A DNA stretch of 64,000 nt. Origin: Bacillus vallismortis. Its GTDB lineage: Bacteria; Bacillota; Bacilli; Bacillales; Bacillaceae. The position numbers and the translations under genes were made by a program. Of this stretch, positions 17,758-29,474 are shown one piece after another. The stretch is from contig NZ_CP160797.1 in NCBI RefSeq assembly GCF_040784915.1, positions 4,082,137-4,146,136 on the forward strand, given 5' to 3'. The first letter of the stretch is position 1. Each line of letters opens with the position of its first letter. Below the pieces are notes generated by a model that saw only the letters and a list, made by a program, of their open reading frames with translations, was not told where the DNA came from and ran no database searches.

Positions 17758-18627
17758 TTATGCCAGACCTAATTCTTCTTTCATTTTTTGAAGCATAAAA
17801 CGGCTTGATTCATCCGCTCTTTTGTCAACCCAAGCAAATACGGCGTTGGTCGCAATTCCATCGAACTTCATTTCTCTCATCTTTCTGAAAATCGTCTCAA
17901 AATCAACCTCGCCTTGGCCAATGTCCAAATGCTGGTGAACCGTTACTTTCGCGTCAGGCGGATTGACGATATAGCGCAGGCCATGAGCCGCTTTATGATT
18001 ATAGGTATCCGCAAATAAAACATGTGTGAGGCGGTCGCCGGCTTCGTCAAACATTGTCTCGATGTCGCCTTTGCCGTCATCATAGAAGAAGGTATGCGCA
18101 GTTGAATAGACAAGATTGATCCAATCCTTGTCAAGCGCGCGGATCATATCCATCGCACCTTTGTGCGTTTCGATAAAATCGTATGGATGGGCTTGAAGAT
18201 TCAGTTTAACGCCTTCTTTTTCAAAGACTGGCAGAAGCTCATCCATGGATTTGATAAATTTTTCTTCACTTGTTAAAGGATCATATTTTGAACCGCTGAA
18301 TTCACTGTTCATCAAATCCACTTCAAGTTCAACCGCAATTTCGATCGCCCTTTTCCAATTGCGCACCGCAGCCTGGCGGCGGTCTTCATCAGGACCCGCC
18401 CAGTGGTAAAGAGGGAGGAGCGATGAAAGCTTAACACCTGTATCCTTTAAAAGCCGCTTTAATTGTTTAATCTTTGCTGAATCGACCTTCGGATATTTAT
18501 AGAATGGACAAAAATCCTCGCGCGGCGATAGCTCAATATACTCATAGCCAAGCTCCACCGTTTTATAAACCATTTCCTCCAACGTTAAATCATCACGATA
18601 CATCGATGGATCCAATGCTAATTTCAT
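17758..18627 (-). CDS. iolH: Inositol catabolism protein IolH
   Basis: 289-residue xylose isomerase-like TIM-barrel protein (sugar phosphate isomerase/epimerase family), start [16 protein letters not shown]. Metal-site segments [20 protein letters not shown] and [13 protein letters not shown] are visible. Its exact reaction in the inositol pathway has not been settled, as far as I know. It lies between iolG and iolI, followed by a stem-loop that may tune expression of iolI and iolJ. Confidence 0.93.
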   Translation of the reverse strand: MKLALDPSMYRDDLTLEEMVYKTVELGYEYIELSPREDFCPFYKYPKVDSAKIKQLKRLLKDTGVKLSSLLPLYHWAGPDEDRRQAAVRNWKRAIEIAVELEVDLMNSEFSGSKYDPLTSEEKFIKSMDELLPVFEKEGVKLNLQAHPYDFIETHKGAMDMIRALDKDWINLVYSTAHTFFYDDGKGDIETMFDEAGDRLTHVLFADTYNHKAAHGLRYIVNPPDAKVTVHQHLDIGQGEVDFETIFRKMREMKFDGIATNAVFAWVDKRADESSRFMLQKMKEELGLA

Positions 18628-18645
18628 ATTTTCACTCCTCTACTT

Positions 18646-19917
<1,272 letters not shown>

Positions 19918-19918
<1 letters not shown>

Positions 19919-20811
19919 TAAGCCAGATTCAACAACTGCTTATCAATATAGTTTCTGGCGATCAATGCATACTCAAGCGGGTTTGCCACATCAGGGTCCT
20001 GTTCAGCTTCAACGACAATCCATCCGGAATAATTGTTCTTTAACAGCAGCTGATATACGTCTCTAAAATCAATGCATCCATCACCGGGAACCGTAAACAT
20101 GCCTTTTAAAAACGATTGCCGAAACGACTTCCCTTCAAGCCTGCACTGTTCCATGACATTCAGTCTGGCATCTTTAAAATGCACATGCTTAATGCGGGCG
20201 AAATGCTTCTCAAGCATTCCCATGTAGTCTCCGTCAGAAATATAAGCATGGCCTGTATCATAGAGGAGGTGTACATGCGCAGGGTCTGTACCCGCCATCA
20301 GACGGTTCACTTCTTCCGCCGTTTGAACGCCAGTGCCGAGATGATGATGATAGACAAGCTTTAAGCCATGCTGATCGGCAATTTTGCCAAGGTGATCGAG
20401 CCCTTCACAAAGCCGTTCCCATTCTTCATCATTAAAGTACGGTTTATCTGTGAACACGTTTTTTTCCAGGCCTTGCACACTGTAGGTTTGTTCAGAGACA
20501 ACAGCGACATCCGCTTTTACTTGCTGTAAGTACTCACAATACGCTTTAAACGCCTTTGCTGTTTCTCCGAGTCCGTCTCGGAGGATGAAGCTGCTGAACC
20601 ATTTTCCTGCGATCCGCAAATTCCGAAGCTTCAGCTCTTTATTCAGGATGGCAGGTTCAGGGAAAAAGCCCCCGACTTCCGTGCCTTGAAAACGCGCGAC
20701 GACAATATCACTTAACAAATGCTGAAGAGTATTTCCCGCTCCGATTTCAGGCATATCATCATTCCGCCACCCAATGGGAGCAATCCCCCACAGGATTTCA
20801 TTTTTGCCCAT
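19918..20811 (-). CDS. iolE: 2-keto-myo-inositol dehydratase IolE
   Basis: 297-residue enzyme, second step: dehydrates 2-keto-myo-inositol (scyllo-inosose) to the trihydroxycyclohexane-dione. Xylose isomerase-like barrel with [29 protein letters not shown] and [10 protein letters not shown] as metal and substrate segments. The stop codon overlaps the ATG of the iolF remnant. 17 bp separate it from iolD. Confidence 0.95.
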
Positions 20812-20827
20812 CTATGATGCCTCCCCT

Positions 20828-22741
20828 CTAATACTGCTTAGCAGATTCCAGCATTTTCTCTTTTGCTTCGTATGCTTTCTGAACACTTTCTTGTTCAGAC
20901 ACCTCTGCTACGCCGACATGCCACCAGCTGTCATAGCCGTCCGTCATTGTTTTTGGCAGAACCTTCATTTCAATTAACGTTGATACGTCCTGTTTCTTCG
21001 CATCCTCTAACGCCTCTTTTAACTCTTCTACTGTGTTCGCACGATAGGTTTTCGCGCCGTATCCCTCAGCAACTTTCGCATAATCGACATTTAAAATCTG
21101 GTTGTCATCTGTGCGGAACTCACAATAGTAGCTGCCGCTGCCATGATCCATTTGCAAGTTGTTGATACATCCAAAACCAGAGTTATCAAAGAGCAGCACA
21201 TTGATTTTCTTGTTGTACTGAATCGCTGTAATCAGCTCAGAGTGAAGCATCAGGAAGCTGCCGTCTCCGACAATGGAATATACTTCTCTGTCAGGGTGGG
21301 CCAGTTTAAGCCCAAGTGTCCCGGACACTTCATAGCCCATGCAGGAGTACCCGTATTCCAGGTGATACGTATTCGGAACATTTGAATGCCACAGACGCTG
21401 TAAATCTCCTGGAAGAGAGCCCGCTGAACAAATGATTACGCTGTCTTCAGCAATCGTTTCGTTGATTGTCAGCAATGCCGTTGTTTGCGGAAGTTCCGTA
21501 TTCAACGCGTCAGCGTATTCATTTAGAATCTCTTGAGAGAAATGATGTTTGATTTCCGGATCAAACGCTTCCCGTTTAAATGCCACTTTGCTGAGGCGTT
21601 CGCGTTCAGCGAGCCATTCGTCCTTCAGCTCCTTGATCGTTGAGCCGAATTCACTCTTATAGCCTGCAAGCAAGCCGTGCAGTTTGCCAAGCGTTACTTT
21701 CGCATCCGCCACCACTTGGAACGCGTCGAGTTTATACGCCTGCATTCGGCTGACATTAATGTTCAGGAACTTCGCTTTATCAAAATCAAAAGCGGTCTTA
21801 GAGGATGTCGCAAAATCCGTATATCTTGTGCCGATGCCGATAATCAAATCAGCTTGGCGGGCCGCTTTATTTGCCGCAAGTGTACCTGTGATGCCCATTC
21901 CGCCGAGGTTGTTCGCAAAATCAGCTTCAACTGTCGACTTTCCTGCCTGCGTTTCAACTAACGGAATGTGATACGCTTCAGAAATGGCAACCAATTCATC
22001 GCGCGCACCGGAATATTTTGCGCCGCCGCCGACGAGGATCACAGGATTTTTGCTGGCTTTCATCAGCTCCGCCGCACCTTGAAGCTCGCGCTCGCTCGGC
22101 TGCATGCGATCAATATAGTGAATCCGTTTGACGAAGAAACTTTCATCAAAGTCGTATGCTTCTCCTTCCACATCCTGAGAAATACAAATCGTTGCCGGAC
22201 CTGCTTTTGCCGGATCAGTCATGACTTCAAACGCGCGCAGCAAACTGCTCATAAGCTGCTCGGGGCGCGTAATGCGGTCCCAGTATCTCGATACAGGTTT
22301 CAATGCATCGTTTGTCGTAATCGCCGCGCTGTATTCTTGCTCCATTTGCTGCAGTACAGGGTCTGGCTGTCTTGTCGCAAATGTATCTGCCGGAATGAAG
22401 AGAACCGGGATATTGTTTGCCAATGCAGTGCCGGCCGCTGCTACTAAGTTGGCCGCTCCGGGTCCGACGGATGTAGAGACCGCATATATCTTTCTTCTCA
22501 GCATTTGTTTGCTGTACGCCATTGCGGCATGCGCCATTCCTTGTTCATTTTTCCCTTGATAGACTTTCAAATGGCCTGCATCCTGCTCAAGCGCCTGGCC
22601 AATCCCTAATACGTTACCATGACCGAAAATCGTGAAAATCCCTTCAACGAAAGGCTCTTCCTTTCCATCTACATGGATGTACTGCTGGTTTAAGAATTTA
22701 ATCAGCGCTTGTGCTGTTGTTAAGCGAATTTTATTACCCAC
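20828..22741 (-). CDS. iolD: Trihydroxycyclohexane-dione hydrolase IolD
   Basis: Thiamine diphosphate-dependent ring-opening hydrolase giving 5-deoxy-D-glucuronate. 637 residues from a GTG start at 22741; AAAGGTGG lies 8 nt before it, while the GTG at 22753 would overlap that site. Fold of the acetolactate synthase family: N-terminal domain with VSTSVGPGAANLVAA, middle domain VILVGGGAKYSGA, and C-terminal ThDP motif GDGSFLMLHSELITA ending in the NSGFGC region. Confidence 0.95.
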   Translation of the reverse strand: MGNKIRLTTAQALIKFLNQQYIHVDGKEEPFVEGIFTIFGHGNVLGIGQALEQDAGHLKVYQGKNEQGMAHAAMAYSKQMLRRKIYAVSTSVGPGAANLVAAAGTALANNIPVLFIPADTFATRQPDPVLQQMEQEYSAAITTNDALKPVSRYWDRITRPEQLMSSLLRAFEVMTDPAKAGPATICISQDVEGEAYDFDESFFVKRIHYIDRMQPSERELQGAAELMKASKNPVILVGGGAKYSGARDELVAISEAYHIPLVETQAGKSTVEADFANNLGGMGITGTLAANKAARQADLIIGIGTRYTDFATSSKTAFDFDKAKFLNINVSRMQAYKLDAFQVVADAKVTLGKLHGLLAGYKSEFGSTIKELKDEWLAERERLSKVAFKREAFDPEIKHHFSQEILNEYADALNTELPQTTALLTINETIAEDSVIICSAGSLPGDLQRLWHSNVPNTYHLEYGYSCMGYEVSGTLGLKLAHPDREVYSIVGDGSFLMLHSELITAIQYNKKINVLLFDNSGFGCINNLQMDHGSGSYYCEFRTDDNQILNVDYAKVAEGYGAKTYRANTVEELKEALEDAKKQDVSTLIEMKVLPKTMTDGYDSWWHVGVAEVSEQESVQKAYEAKEKMLESAKQY

Positions 22742-22773
22742 AAACGATCCCACCTTTACTCGATCTTTTTCAA

Positions 22774-23751
22774 TTATGACTGTGCTTCAATAAGCTGTAC
22801 GATTTCTTCCGCAGTCGGCATCGCTTCTGACGAACTGTGCTTGCTCACCACAATGGAGGCTGAAGCGCTGCCGTATTTCAATGCCGTTTCGATATCTTTT
22901 CCGCTGACAAGGCCATAGATGAAGGCTGACGCATAAGAATCACCAGCTCCAAAGGTTTTCAGCACGTTTGTCTTGTACGCTTGCGCTCGGAATACCTCGC
23001 CTGATTTGCTGTATGCGTAAGAGCCTTCGACGCCGTGTTTAATGACAACGAGGTCGGCTGAATGCTCAAATAAATGATTGACTGATTCCTCATTGCTTCC
23101 GCCTGTGCGATTTTCCATGGCGTCAAATTCATCGCGTGTGCCAATGACAATATCAGACTGCTCGGCGACCAAAGAATAGTAAACGGCTGTTTCATCCGCT
23201 GACTGCCACGTATATGGGCGGTAATCCAGTTCGAACACCACTTTGACCTGATGCTTTTTCGCATATTGAACAGCTTTCAACACCGCTTCCCGTGACGGGC
23301 TTTTGGCGAGCGCTGTCCCCGAAACCAGCAGCATTTTCGCCTTTGCGATATACGCCTCGCTTACCTCTGAAGGCTCCAGATAGAGGTCTGCCACATCATC
23401 GCGATACATTAAGATGCTGCACTCCTCAGGGCTGAGGATTTCTGTAAATGCAAGGCCCGCTTTATGGCCATCTTGATCAACAATCATCTGCGTTGTGTCA
23501 ACGCCGGTATTTCTCATATAGGACTCTATGAATCTTCCATGCTGGTCATCTGGAATTTTGCCGATGAATCCCGCTTTTAAGCCTAGCTTCGCGCTGCCGA
23601 TCGCGATATTCGCAGGTGAACCGCCGACGTATTTCGAAAACGTCATCGTTTCTTCCATTGGGCGGTTGTATTCCACTGCGTTCAAATCAATACATGCCCG
23701 GCCGATGGCAACAATATCAAAAGCCTTCTCTTCATTGAATGTATACTTCAT
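22774..23751 (-). CDS. iolC: 5-dehydro-2-deoxygluconokinase IolC
   Basis: PfkB-family kinase that phosphorylates 2-deoxy-5-keto-gluconate to DKGP, the compound that inactivates IolR. 325 residues from ATG 23751. Signature 1 lies near KYVGGSPANIAIGSAKLGL and signature 2 is LKTFGAGDSYASAFIYG with the catalytic Asp. Upstream frame extension to 23793 lacks a ribosome site and would run into iolB. Confidence 0.95.
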   Translation of the reverse strand: MKYTFNEEKAFDIVAIGRACIDLNAVEYNRPMEETMTFSKYVGGSPANIAIGSAKLGLKAGFIGKIPDDQHGRFIESYMRNTGVDTTQMIVDQDGHKAGLAFTEILSPEECSILMYRDDVADLYLEPSEVSEAYIAKAKMLLVSGTALAKSPSREAVLKAVQYAKKHQVKVVFELDYRPYTWQSADETAVYYSLVAEQSDIVIGTRDEFDAMENRTGGSNEESVNHLFEHSADLVVIKHGVEGSYAYSKSGEVFRAQAYKTNVLKTFGAGDSYASAFIYGLVSGKDIETALKYGSASASIVVSKHSSSEAMPTAEEIVQLIEAQS

Positions 23752-23774
23752 CGTAAACAGCCACTCCTCACTTG

Positions 23775-24590
23775 TTAGCGTTCTAAAATCCACTCATGCG
23801 CCGGGTCGTTATGAAACTTCCATTTCCGCGTCGGCCCTGCCATGACATTTAAATAGTAGGATGTATATCCATCCGGAACGCCTACCGGGTGGTATCCAGC
23901 AGGAACGATGACAACGTTTTCATTTTCGACGGTCATCGTCTCGTCAATGGAGCGGTCATCTGTATATACGCGCTGAAACACAAAGCCCTGTCCCGGATCT
24001 AACTCATGGTAGTACGTTTCTTCTAAGAAAGATTCTTCCGGCAAGTTGTCTTGATCATGTTTATGAGGCGGGTAGCTGGACCAGTTGCCGCTTTCTGTAT
24101 AGACTTCAACTACTAATAGGCTGTTAGCTGAAGGGTTTGAGTCCGGAAGAATGTTGTGAACAGTCCGTTTGTTTGAAAACTTCCCGCGATGCTCAATTCC
24201 GGTGTCTTCCGCTTTGATTAGCTTTGTTGGAAGCTGTTTTTCTGATGGAGAATAGCAAAGCGCCACTCTTGCGTCGCTGACCGCTGTAATCTCAAATGCA
24301 CGGTCATTTGAAATATAGACGCTGTCTGTCGGTTTTCGTTCGAATACGCTTTCACGTGTGCCGATATTCTCAAAAGTCGACTCATGATCGGTCACTGTGA
24401 TTTTTCCCGTTACTGCCACAATACAGATTTCTTGTTTTTTCAACTCTTCTGCATAGCTGGAACCGGAAGCGAGATCTAACACTTTAAACTCTACATAGGT
24501 GAGATCAGAGTTGGATTTCGTTACTTCGTGCACCAGTTTGACCCCATTCGATCCTTCATTCGACTGCGGCTTACGCAACAAATAACTCAT
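23775..24590 (-). CDS. iolB: 5-deoxy-glucuronate isomerase IolB
   Basis: Converts 5-deoxy-D-glucuronate to 2-deoxy-5-keto-D-gluconate. 271 residues, double cupin fold; metal ligands expected in YPPHKHDQDNLPEESFLEE. A catabolite-responsive element lies inside its coding sequence (23909-23922). Between iolA and iolC in the operon. Confidence 0.95.
   Translation of the reverse strand: MSYLLRKPQSNEGSNGVKLVHEVTKSNSDLTYVEFKVLDLASGSSYAEELKKQEICIVAVTGKITVTDHESTFENIGTRESVFERKPTDSVYISNDRAFEITAVSDARVALCYSPSEKQLPTKLIKAEDTGIEHRGKFSNKRTVHNILPDSNPSANSLLVVEVYTESGNWSSYPPHKHDQDNLPEESFLEETYYHELDPGQGFVFQRVYTDDRSIDETMTVENENVVIVPAGYHPVGVPDGYTSYYLNVMAGPTRKWKFHNDPAHEWILER
23909..23922 (-). promoter_or_regulatory. 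cre site (CcpA) inside iolB
   Basis: On the minus strand TGAAAACGTTGTCA matches the cre consensus TGWAANCGNTNWCA at every position. An iolB-internal cre is known to mediate CcpA roadblock repression of the iol operon. Confidence 0.88.
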
Positions 24591-24664
24591 AGTGAAGCCC
24601 TCCTCTTTCTATTGGCAGAATGAGTCCGAACAGCGCACATGGACGCCGTTCGGCTGTTCGTCGT

Positions 24665-26128
24665 TTAGTTGAAATCAGGCGCCGGATATCTTGCTGTAAC
24701 CACTTTTTTACGCGTATAGAAGTCGACGCTGTCTTTTCCGTTCGCATGCAGCGTTCCAAAGAATGAAGACTTCCAGCCTGAGAATGGGAAGAACGCCATT
24801 GGAGCCGGCACACCCAGGTTGATGCCGAGCATTCCCGCATCGATGTTTTCACGGAAGTAGCGGATTGCATTTGAGTTGGATGTGAACAGGCAGGCACCGT
24901 TCGCAAACTCAGACTTATTGGCAATTTCAATCGCTTCTTTCAGGTTTTTCACGCGGATAACAGATAAGACCGGCGCGAAAATTTCATCTTTCCAGATCGT
25001 CATCTCTGTCGTGACATTGTCAAAGATCGTCGGGCCGACAAAGTAGCCTTCGTCAGACCCATTTTCACGTCCGTCACATACGAGTCTCGCGCCTTCTTCC
25101 AAACCTTTTTCGATATAGCTGAGTGTGCGTTTCTTGTTGTCTTCGCGAATAACCGGTCCTAAGAACACGCCGTCATCAAGGCCGTTACCGATTTTAATGT
25201 CAGCCACTTTTTCCTGCAGCTTCGCCATAAACTCATCAGCGATTCCTTCTTCAACCGTCACAACCGCACAAGCCATGCAGCGTTCACCGGCAGAACCGAA
25301 GGCTGCTCCGATGATGTTTGTGATTGTGTCTTCGAGATTCGCATCGTTCAGGACAATCGTATGGTTCTTCGCTCCTGTCAAAGATTGAACGCGTTTTAAG
25401 TTTTCGCTTCCTTTTTTGTAAACGTATTCGCCGACCGGCTTGGAGCCTACGAATGAAATCGCTTTAATTTCTGGATGCTCGAGGATGCCGTTCACAACGT
25501 CATGCGCACCGTATACGACGTTGAATACCCCTTTCGGAAGACCCGCTTTTTCAAAAAGCTCAACCAATTTCTCTGTTAACAGCGGCGTCCGCTCAGATGG
25601 CTTTAAAATAAATGTGTTTCCGAGTGCGATTGCCATCGGGAACATCCAGCAAGGAACCATCATCGGGAAGTTGAATGGCGCGATTCCGCCGACAACTCCG
25701 ATTGGGTAGCGGTAGTTGGCCGCTTCAACGTCCGTTGCGATGGAAGCAAGTGAGTCACCCATCATCAGGGAAGGTGCTCCAGCTGCGAATTCCACGTTTT
25801 CAATTCCGCGTCCCACTTCTCCAAGCGCTTCTTTTGTGTTTTTTCCATTTTCAATGGTAATCAGATGAGCAAGTTCTTCTTTATGCTGAGAAAGCAGCTG
25901 CTGGAAGTTAAATAGAATTCTGGCACGGCGCGGAACCGCCACTTTTGACCAGGTTTGAAATGCCTCAGCCGCTTTTTGCGCAGCGTACTCAATATCCTCT
26001 TTTGTAGAGATCGGCACTTGGCACAGCACTTCTTTCGTCGCCGGATTAACAACTTCTTCGTATTGATCTGTTTTGCTTTCAACCCATTCACCGTTGATGT
26101 AGTTTTTTAATTTTCTGATTTCTGCCAT
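24665..26128 (-). CDS. iolA: Methylmalonate-semialdehyde / malonate-semialdehyde dehydrogenase IolA
   Basis: CoA-dependent aldehyde dehydrogenase converting malonate semialdehyde to acetyl-CoA and CO2 with NAD; also acts on methylmalonate semialdehyde. 487 residues from ATG 26128. Catalytic cysteine Cys284 in [16 protein letters not shown] segments [12 protein letters not shown] and [13 protein letters not shown]. First gene of the operon, promoter about 200 bp upstream. Confidence 0.96.
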   Translation of the reverse strand: MAEIRKLKNYINGEWVESKTDQYEEVVNPATKEVLCQVPISTKEDIEYAAQKAAEAFQTWSKVAVPRRARILFNFQQLLSQHKEELAHLITIENGKNTKEALGEVGRGIENVEFAAGAPSLMMGDSLASIATDVEAANYRYPIGVVGGIAPFNFPMMVPCWMFPMAIALGNTFILKPSERTPLLTEKLVELFEKAGLPKGVFNVVYGAHDVVNGILEHPEIKAISFVGSKPVGEYVYKKGSENLKRVQSLTGAKNHTIVLNDANLEDTITNIIGAAFGSAGERCMACAVVTVEEGIADEFMAKLQEKVADIKIGNGLDDGVFLGPVIREDNKKRTLSYIEKGLEEGARLVCDGRENGSDEGYFVGPTIFDNVTTEMTIWKDEIFAPVLSVIRVKNLKEAIEIANKSEFANGACLFTSNSNAIRYFRENIDAGMLGINLGVPAPMAFFPFSGWKSSFFGTLHANGKDSVDFYTRKKVVTARYPAPDFN

Positions 26129-26299
26129 TCTTATTGCCTCCTTCATTAGTAAACACATACACTTGTATGGATGGTTCAAGATAGATTCATATCAATATCC
26201 ACTTTTCAGCAAGCCAAGAATTAAACGCTTTCAAAAAAACCAAAAAAATAAATGGCGATGCAATTTGAAATAAGCAACCATTTCATGCACATCAGGTTA

Positions 26300-26321
26300 C
26301 TTTTTGGTCATTTCTTGGTTA
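26300..26321 (-). promoter_or_regulatory. IolR operator pair at the iolA promoter
   Basis: On the minus strand two abutting 11-mers, TAACCAAGAAA (26321-26311) and TGACCAAAAAG (26310-26300), both fit the IolR repeat WRAYCAADARD without a mismatch. They begin just past the -10 box, so bound IolR would cover the transcription start. Confidence 0.85.
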
Positions 26322-26322
26322 T

Positions 26323-26351
26323 ATTCTAATCGCACAATACCCATAAGTCAA
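26323..26351 (-). promoter_or_regulatory. SigA promoter of the iol operon
   Basis: TTGACT (26351-26346), 17-nt spacer, TAGAAT (26328-26323) on the minus strand, giving a 5' leader of about 190 nt before iolA. Confidence 0.85.
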
Positions 26352-26472
26352 TCATAAACACTACATTTTTTCATTATTTTTATTATATTAATCTTTTAAC
26401 TAATTAAGAGATAAACAAGAAGTCCGTCGATTCTTGCAAAAGATATACACCGGTGTTATCATTTTTTAATCA

Positions 26473-26494
26473 ACTATTGATAAACTTTTGGTTT
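26473..26494 (-). promoter_or_regulatory. IolR operator pair at the iolRS promoter
   Basis: On the minus strand AAACCAAAAGT (26494-26484) fits WRAYCAADARD fully and the abutting TTATCAATAGT (26483-26473) has one mismatch. The pair overlaps the -35 box of the iolRS promoter, giving autorepression. Confidence 0.8.
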
Positions 26495-26506
26495 TTATTA
26501 TATATT
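26478..26506 (+). promoter_or_regulatory. SigA promoter of iolRS
   Basis: TTGATA (26478-26483), 17-nt spacer, TATATT (26501-26506), about 35 bp before the iolR start. Confidence 0.8.
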
Positions 26507-26541
26507 TATGTTACGTAAAGATTCAAGAAGGAGTTTTTAAT

Positions 26542-27297
26542 ATGAAACTGATGCGGATTCAGGAAATGGAGGAGTACATATTATCGCATGGCACTGTTTC
26601 CTTAGATGAGCTGTGCCAGGTGTTCAATGTCTCTAAAAACACAGTCAGACGAGATATCAACAAGCTAACAGAAAAGGGTGCGATTGAAAAAGTATACGGC
26701 GGCGTAACATCTATTGAAAAAACCGCATTAGTTCCTTTTGAGAATCGCACCATTCAGCACCAAGATGAAAAAACAAAAATCGCCCATTATGCCTCCCGTT
26801 TTATTGAAGATCACGATTTGATCTTCATTGATTCAGGAACGACAACAAAGTCTATTCTCGATACGCTTGACCCGGCCAAAAATGTCACCATTTTAACCAA
26901 CAGCTTAGACATTATCAATGCGGCGTCAGCTTTGAAGAATATCAACTTAATCATTATCGGAAACAACTATAAGAGAAAAACCCGCTCCTTTGTCGGCATG
27001 GACGACCCGGCTATGCTTGATAAGTACAACATCAACAAAGCCTTTATGTCCGCTACCGGAACGACGCTGACACACGGATTGACCAATTCCGATCTGCTGG
27101 AGTACGACATTAAAAAAAGGATTTCGGAAAAAGCAAAAGAAGTGTATTTATTGGCTGACCATTCTAAATTCGGAAAATCAACACTTTTGACATATGCGCC
27201 GTTTGACAGGCTGCGTTGCATTGTGACATCTCAGCCATTAGATGACGAGTACACACAGTACTGCAATGAGCACCAAATCAGCATTCATCTGGCCTAA
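26542..27297 (+). CDS. iolR: Inositol regulon repressor IolR (DeoR family)
   Basis: 251-residue repressor of the iol operon, iolRS and iolT, released by DKGP. N-terminal helix-turn-helix [20 protein letters not shown] (about residues 18-37) followed by the wing [10 protein letters not shown], then a DeoR-type sugar-phosphate sensor domain with [16 protein letters not shown] and [13 protein letters not shown] at 26542 follows AAGGAG; the frame extends 18 codons upstream over the promoter. Divergent from iolA across 413 bp. Confidence 0.95.
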   Translation: MKLMRIQEMEEYILSHGTVSLDELCQVFNVSKNTVRRDINKLTEKGAIEKVYGGVTSIEKTALVPFENRTIQHQDEKTKIAHYASRFIEDHDLIFIDSGTTTKSILDTLDPAKNVTILTNSLDIINAASALKNINLIIIGNNYKRKTRSFVGMDDPAMLDKYNINKAFMSATGTTLTHGLTNSDLLEYDIKKRISEKAKEVYLLADHSKFGKSTLLTYAPFDRLRCIVTSQPLDDEYTQYCNEHQISIHLA

Positions 27298-27350
27298 CGG
27301 TTACAATAGTGTTGAGAGTCTTTCATCCATTTTATTCTAGGAGGCAGATC

Positions 27351-28283
27351 ATGAAAAAAGCTACGCTCGGAAAATCAGACTTGCAGGTATTCCCTATCGG
27401 ATTAGGAACAAATGCTGTCGGAGGACATAACCTCTACCCGAACCTGAATGAAGAAACCGGGAAAGAACTGGTACGCGAGGCGATCCGTAATGGTGTGACC
27501 ATGTTAGACACCGCTTATATTTACGGGATCGGCCGTTCCGAAGAGCTAATTGGTGAAGTGCTGAGCGAGTTCAATCGCGAAGATGTCGTCATCGCGACGA
27601 AAGCGGCGCACAGAAAAGAAGGAAATGACTTTGTCTTTGATAATTCACCAGAATTCCTTAAGAAATCAGTTGATGAAAGCCTGAAGCGTTTGAATACGGA
27701 TTATATCGATTTATTCTACATTCACTTCCCGGACGAACATACGCCGAAGGATGAAGCGGTTAACGCGCTGAATGAGATGAAGCAAGCCGGAAAAATCCGT
27801 TCCATCGGTGTATCCAACTTCTCTTTAGAGCAGCTGAAGGAAGCAAACAAAGACGGCTTGGTAGATGTATTGCAAGGCGAATACAACCTGTTAAACCGTG
27901 AAGCGGAAAAGACATTTTTCCCGTATACGAAGGAGCATAACATTTCATTTATCCCTTACTTCCCGCTCGTATCAGGATTATTGGCAGGAAAGTATACAGA
28001 AGATACAACGTTCCCTGAAGGAGACCTGCGAAACGAACAAGAACACTTCAAGGGCGAGCGTTTTAAAGAAAATATCAGAAAGGTCAACAAGCTTGCGCCG
28101 ATTGCCGAAAAGCACAACGTTGATATCCCGCACATCGTATTGGCTTGGTATTTGGCAAGACCGGAAATTGATATTTTAATCCCTGGGGCAAAACGTGCCG
28201 ATCAGCTGATTGATAACATCAAAACAGCCGACGTAACGCTTTCTCAAGACGATATTTCGTTTATTGATAAGCTGTTCTCATAA
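27351..28283 (+). CDS. iolS: Aldo-keto reductase IolS
   Basis: 310-residue NADPH-dependent aldo-keto reductase (AKR11 group). Active-site segments [14 protein letters not shown] (Asp and Tyr), [13 protein letters not shown] strand with the catalytic lysine, and [10 protein letters not shown]. The physiological substrate is unclear and it is dispensable for inositol growth in 168, as I recall. ATG 27351 follows AGGAGG. Co-transcribed with iolR. Confidence 0.94.
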   Translation: MKKATLGKSDLQVFPIGLGTNAVGGHNLYPNLNEETGKELVREAIRNGVTMLDTAYIYGIGRSEELIGEVLSEFNREDVVIATKAAHRKEGNDFVFDNSPEFLKKSVDESLKRLNTDYIDLFYIHFPDEHTPKDEAVNALNEMKQAGKIRSIGVSNFSLEQLKEANKDGLVDVLQGEYNLLNREAEKTFFPYTKEHNISFIPYFPLVSGLLAGKYTEDTTFPEGDLRNEQEHFKGERFKENIRKVNKLAPIAEKHNVDIPHIVLAWYLARPEIDILIPGAKRADQLIDNIKTADVTLSQDDISFIDKLFS

Positions 28284-28292
28284 TAAAAGGAA

Positions 28293-28320
28293 ACCCGCCT
28301 TCTCACTTAGGAAGGCGGGT
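28293..28320 (+). terminator. Terminator of iolRS
   Basis: Perfect 10-bp stem ACCCGCCTTC / GAAGGCGGGT with TTTTG after it. Confidence 0.92.
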
Positions 28321-28534
28321 TTTGTATATTAATCTTGATCGCATTTCCCATATTTATACTTAATTGGATTTATATCATCCTTTTTTTCGTTTTTTTAAAT
28401 TTGAAGTTACTTTTTCCCTAAAGTAGTAGTATGATAGGAATTGTTGAGCAGAAAATGAACTTTGCAATCTTTCTTTTGTCTTATTTTTCTTTGATTCTGC
28501 TTACGATATCATCTTAGAGAAGAGGTTGAATACG

Positions 28535-28849
28535 ATGAAGGTTTTGCTGAAAAACGAAGGCGGACTGACAAAGGAAGTAAAAGTCGGATTTAGCTGGACG
28601 ACTTTCTTCTTCGGGTTTTTCCCTGCGTTATTCCGCGGTGATTTAAAATGGGCTGCGATCATGTTTATTATTTCTGTCGTTCTTGGCTCATTTACGTTAG
28701 GAATTGGCGGCTGGGTCAGCGGCATTGTTTTCTCATTTATTTATAATAAGCTTTACATAAAAGAACTGATCGAAAAGGGATACCGCCCAGCAAACGAAGA
28801 ATCCCAAGCGATTTTAGAAAGAAACCAAATCGTTACACCTGCAGCATAA
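28535..28849 (+). CDS. Small membrane protein, YxcE-like
   Basis: 104-residue protein. A short soluble start (MKVLLKNEGGLTKEVKVGFS) is followed by two hydrophobic segments: WTTFFFGFFPALFRGDLKWA, and a Gly-rich stretch around LGSFTLGIGGWVSGIVFSF. A charged tail ends it. This layout resembles DUF2628-like inner membrane proteins. Probably yxcE of 168 by position, not certain. ATG 28535 is preferred over the TTG at 28526, which touches the AGAGG site. Function unknown. Confidence 0.75.
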   Translation: MKVLLKNEGGLTKEVKVGFSWTTFFFGFFPALFRGDLKWAAIMFIISVVLGSFTLGIGGWVSGIVFSFIYNKLYIKELIEKGYRPANEESQAILERNQIVTPAA

Positions 28850-28856
28850 GAATGAA

Positions 28857-28887
28857 AACCTTACCCCATTAGGAGTAAGGTTTTTTC
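28857..28887 (+). terminator. Terminator after the YxcE-like gene
   Basis: AACCTTACCCC ATT AGGAGTAAGGTT hairpin followed by six T. Confidence 0.75.
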
Positions 28888-28925
28888 ATGCCTATTTCGC
28901 GTATGACAATCACAAGATCATCTCT

Positions 28926-29396
28926 CTATGCTGTTGTGAACCACGTATATAAATAAGCTGTCGTCCCTTCATACCCAAACACTAGAAACAAATTCCATTC
29001 ATCATAGATGACGACATGTCTGCTTTCATTTGTAAATAGCCGTTCATCAATTTGAATCCCGTTATTTTCATAGGCAAGAATTCGCTGTAAAACAGATGCT
29101 CCGTCAAATTCTGAAAAGATCCCATACTCTATCACCGATTCCAGTATTTTGGTGATTACAGCCTCTCTGTTTTTCTCTACCGCCGCTCTGTTCCATTCCC
29201 AGCCAACTTCTGCATACTCTTCCCTCTCCATCAATAAACGAAAGACTTCTTCCACTGATCTCTCTTCTGGTCGTTCAGCTGTTAAGTAAAAAATGAATGA
29301 TTCTGAGTCAGGCTCGAGGCATTCTTGAATACTGATATGTGGCAAAAAAGACAATTGCCTGCTGCACACTTTCTCAAGCTTTTGTTTTTTCAACAC
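28926..29396 (-). CDS. Hypothetical soluble protein, 156 residues
   Basis: Unrecognised acidic cytoplasmic protein. Visible features: EESFIFYLTAERP-like strand region, many Glu residues, and a C-terminal beta-rich end (HVVIYDEWNLFLVFGYEGTT). GTG at 29396 has AAAGGAGG 8 nt upstream. Divergent from the CGNR regulator 78 bp away. I do not recall an equivalent in 168. The beta-rich C-terminus and small size are reminiscent of immunity-type proteins, which is only a guess. Confidence 0.7.
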   Translation of the reverse strand: MLKKQKLEKVCSRQLSFLPHISIQECLEPDSESFIFYLTAERPEERSVEEVFRLLMEREEYAEVGWEWNRAAVEKNREAVITKILESVIEYGIFSEFDGASVLQRILAYENNGIQIDERLFTNESRHVVIYDEWNLFLVFGYEGTTAYLYTWFTTA

Positions 29397-29474
29397 GATA
29401 AATCCTCCTTTTTCTCATATCCTTGCGTGAAAAAGGTTTTGGCGCTTACAATGATGTTGAAAGGAATGATTACA

